Shown one piece after another: positions 5,571-6,719 of a DNA stretch of 6,719 nt. The stretch is from positions 1 to 6,719 of the forward strand of contig SKYX01000018.1 in the NCBI GenBank assembly GCA_007127655.1, in the 5' to 3' direction. Position 1 is the stretch's first letter; each line of letters begins with the position of its first letter. The notes under the pieces are model-generated. The model was not told the origin of the DNA, searched no databases, and saw only the letters and a program-made list of their open reading frames with translations. Position numbers and translations under genes: made by a program. The DNA is from Desulfonatronum sp. GTDB lineage: Bacteria; Desulfobacterota; Desulfovibrionia; Desulfovibrionales; Desulfonatronaceae.

Positions 5571-6719
5571 AAATCTTATACTTCCCGATCAGCTCACCCA
5601 GCTTGACCCCCATGTCCCGCAGGCCGCGGGCCGCGGCTTCGAGTTGGCGCATGGCGGCCACGTTCTGGTTGCCGGCTTCCTTGATGTTGACCATGGCCTG
5701 GGAGACCTGGTCCATGCCCAGGAGCTGCTCCTTGTTGGCCGCGGCGATCTGGGCCGCGGACTGCACGGACTCGGTAAAGGTCTTGTTCAGGGTCTGGATG
5801 GCCGCGGTGGCCTCCCGGGCCTCCCGGACGCCCTGGTCCACGGCCTTGCCGCCCTGTTCCGTGGCCATGACCGCGGCGGCGGTGGCCTTCTGGATGTCGT
5901 TGAGAATGGCCCGGACCTTGCGGGTGGACTGCTTGGACTGCTCGGCCAGGCTGCGGATTTCCTGGGCCACCACGGCGAAGCCGCGACCGGCCTCCCCGGC
6001 CCGGGCCGCTTCCACCGCGGCGTTGACCGCCAGAAGGTTGGACTGCTCGGCAATATCGTCCACGCTGGCGGTGATTTCCCCGATGGCCTGGGTCTGGTCG
6101 CTGAGTTTCATGATGGTTTCGGCAATGGAGGTCATCTGCTCATTGATGCGCTGCATGCCCTGGGCCAGGGTCTCGGTGGTCTGCTGACCGGTCTGGGCGG
6201 TGCGCAGCCCGTGCTGGGCGTTCTCGGCCACGTCGCGGGCCTTTTCCGTGGTGATCTGGGCGGTCTGCTTGACCTCTTCCACCGTGGCCACGGTCTCGGT
6301 CACCGCGGCGGCGCTTTCCTGGGCGCTGGAGGTGACCTGGGTGACGGAGGCGGAAATCTGTCCGGCCGAGGCTCCCAGGGAGGTGGAAACCTCGGAAATC
6401 TCCCGCAGCTGGGAGCGGAAGGCCAGGCTCATGTCGTGCAGGGCCCGGGCCAGAACGCCGATCTCATCCCGTCGCCGGCGCAGGGTTTCCGGAACCTCCT
6501 TGCGCAGATCCCCGGCACTGATGTCCTTGAGCAGCTCCACCCCGGCGCCGATGGGCCGGGAAACGCCCCGGGTGATGGACACGGCCAGGAACAGGCCCAG
6601 AAACAATCCCAGAAACATGGCGATAAGGCTGAGGATTTTCAAAAAGCCGCTCTGGGTTTCGGCGTCACGCAGCGTCTGGCCGGCCATGTCCATGTTCAGG
6701 GCCACCATCTGGTCCAGAA
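5569..6719 (-). CDS. Methyl-accepting chemotaxis protein, 5' end cut by window edge
   Basis: This is the C-terminal part of a membrane chemoreceptor that signals through CheW and CheA to control the flagellar motor or another output. The frame stays open to the right edge (LDQ precedes the Met at 6708), so that Met is probably internal and the sensor domain is largely missing. Numbering from it, a transmembrane helix spans about 22-47 ([22 protein letters not shown]). A HAMP domain starts at SRPI (50-53) and runs to about 105, including [14 protein letters not shown] long coiled-coil signalling domain follows. Its hairpin tip, [22 protein letters not shown] at 218-239 and then [18 protein letters not shown], is the highly conserved kinase-contact region. 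Ala- and Glu/Gln-rich heptads on both arms offer methylation sites. The C-terminus, GELIGKYKI, has no NWETF-type CheR tether. The ligand cannot be judged. It points the same way as trp, but no functional link to tryptophan is visible. Confidence 0.95.
   Translation of the reverse strand, partial: LDQMVALNMDMAGQTLRDAETQSGFLKILSLIAMFLGLFLGLFLAVSITRGVSRPIGAGVELLKDISAGDLRKEVPETLRRRRDEIGVLARALHDMSLAFRSQLREISEVSTSLGASAGQISASVTQVTSSAQESAAAVTETVATVEEVKQTAQITTEKARDVAENAQHGLRTAQTGQQTTETLAQGMQRINEQMTSIAETIMKLSDQTQAIGEITASVDDIAEQSNLLAVNAAVEAARAGEAGRGFAVVAQEIRSLAEQSKQSTRKVRAILNDIQKATAAAVMATEQGGKAVDQGVREAREATAAIQTLNKTFTESVQSAAQIAAANKEQLLGMDQVSQAMVNIKEAGNQNVAAMRQLEAAARGLRDMGVKLGELIGKYKI

Noticed and set aside
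6706..6708. ATG at 6708 as the true start of the MCP gene
   Set aside because: The frame continues open to the window edge, no ribosome site is seen, and starting here would leave only one transmembrane helix and no sensor domain.

Overview
The window holds most of a tryptophan biosynthesis operon, and every gene in it lies on the minus strand. Read in the direction of transcription (right to left) the order is: a methyl-accepting chemotaxis protein (MCP) gene cut at its 5' end by the right edge, a 152-base repeat-filled spacer, then trpE, trpG, trpD, trpC, trpF and the first three quarters of trpB, which runs off the left edge. The DNA is GC-rich (about 60% or more by eye). The unfused order E-G-D-C-F-B, the Asp/Glu/Arg-rich protein style and the TrpB details (for example the start [13 protein letters not shown]) resemble what I recall of Desulfovibrio-type sulfate reducers (Desulfobacterota, Desulfovibrionales). 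That placement is an inference from memory, not a database match.

The five genes from trpE to trpF are packed without gaps. trpE and trpG overlap by 20 bases and trpG and trpD by 4 (ATGA). trpD and trpC overlap by 8 or 20, or are 4 bases apart, depending on the trpC start. trpC and trpF overlap by 8. Such overlaps fit translational coupling and balanced output. The enzymes form one pathway. TrpE and TrpG make anthranilate from chorismate and glutamine. TrpD adds the phosphoribosyl group, TrpF isomerises it, TrpC closes the indole ring, and TrpB (with TrpA, expected just beyond the left edge) makes tryptophan. Most expected catalytic motifs are intact; the exception is TrpC, where the usual SESG motif reads SASG.

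The two real gaps both hold repeated or palindromic DNA. Between MCP and trpE, direct GGTTCA-type units face inverted copies and could fold into a long imperfect hairpin. I see no leader peptide with Trp codons, no T-box and no convincing promoter there. Between trpF and trpB lies a perfect 26-base palindrome whose first three bases form the trpF stop codon; it has no T-tract and looks like a REP-like element rather than a terminator. In both gaps the repeat starts at or next to the stop codon of the upstream gene, and the two share a TTAGGG(G)TTCAG core.

I did not find a previously undescribed system. The points most worth a second look are the two repeat elements, the unexplained regulation of trpE and the TrpC active-site change.
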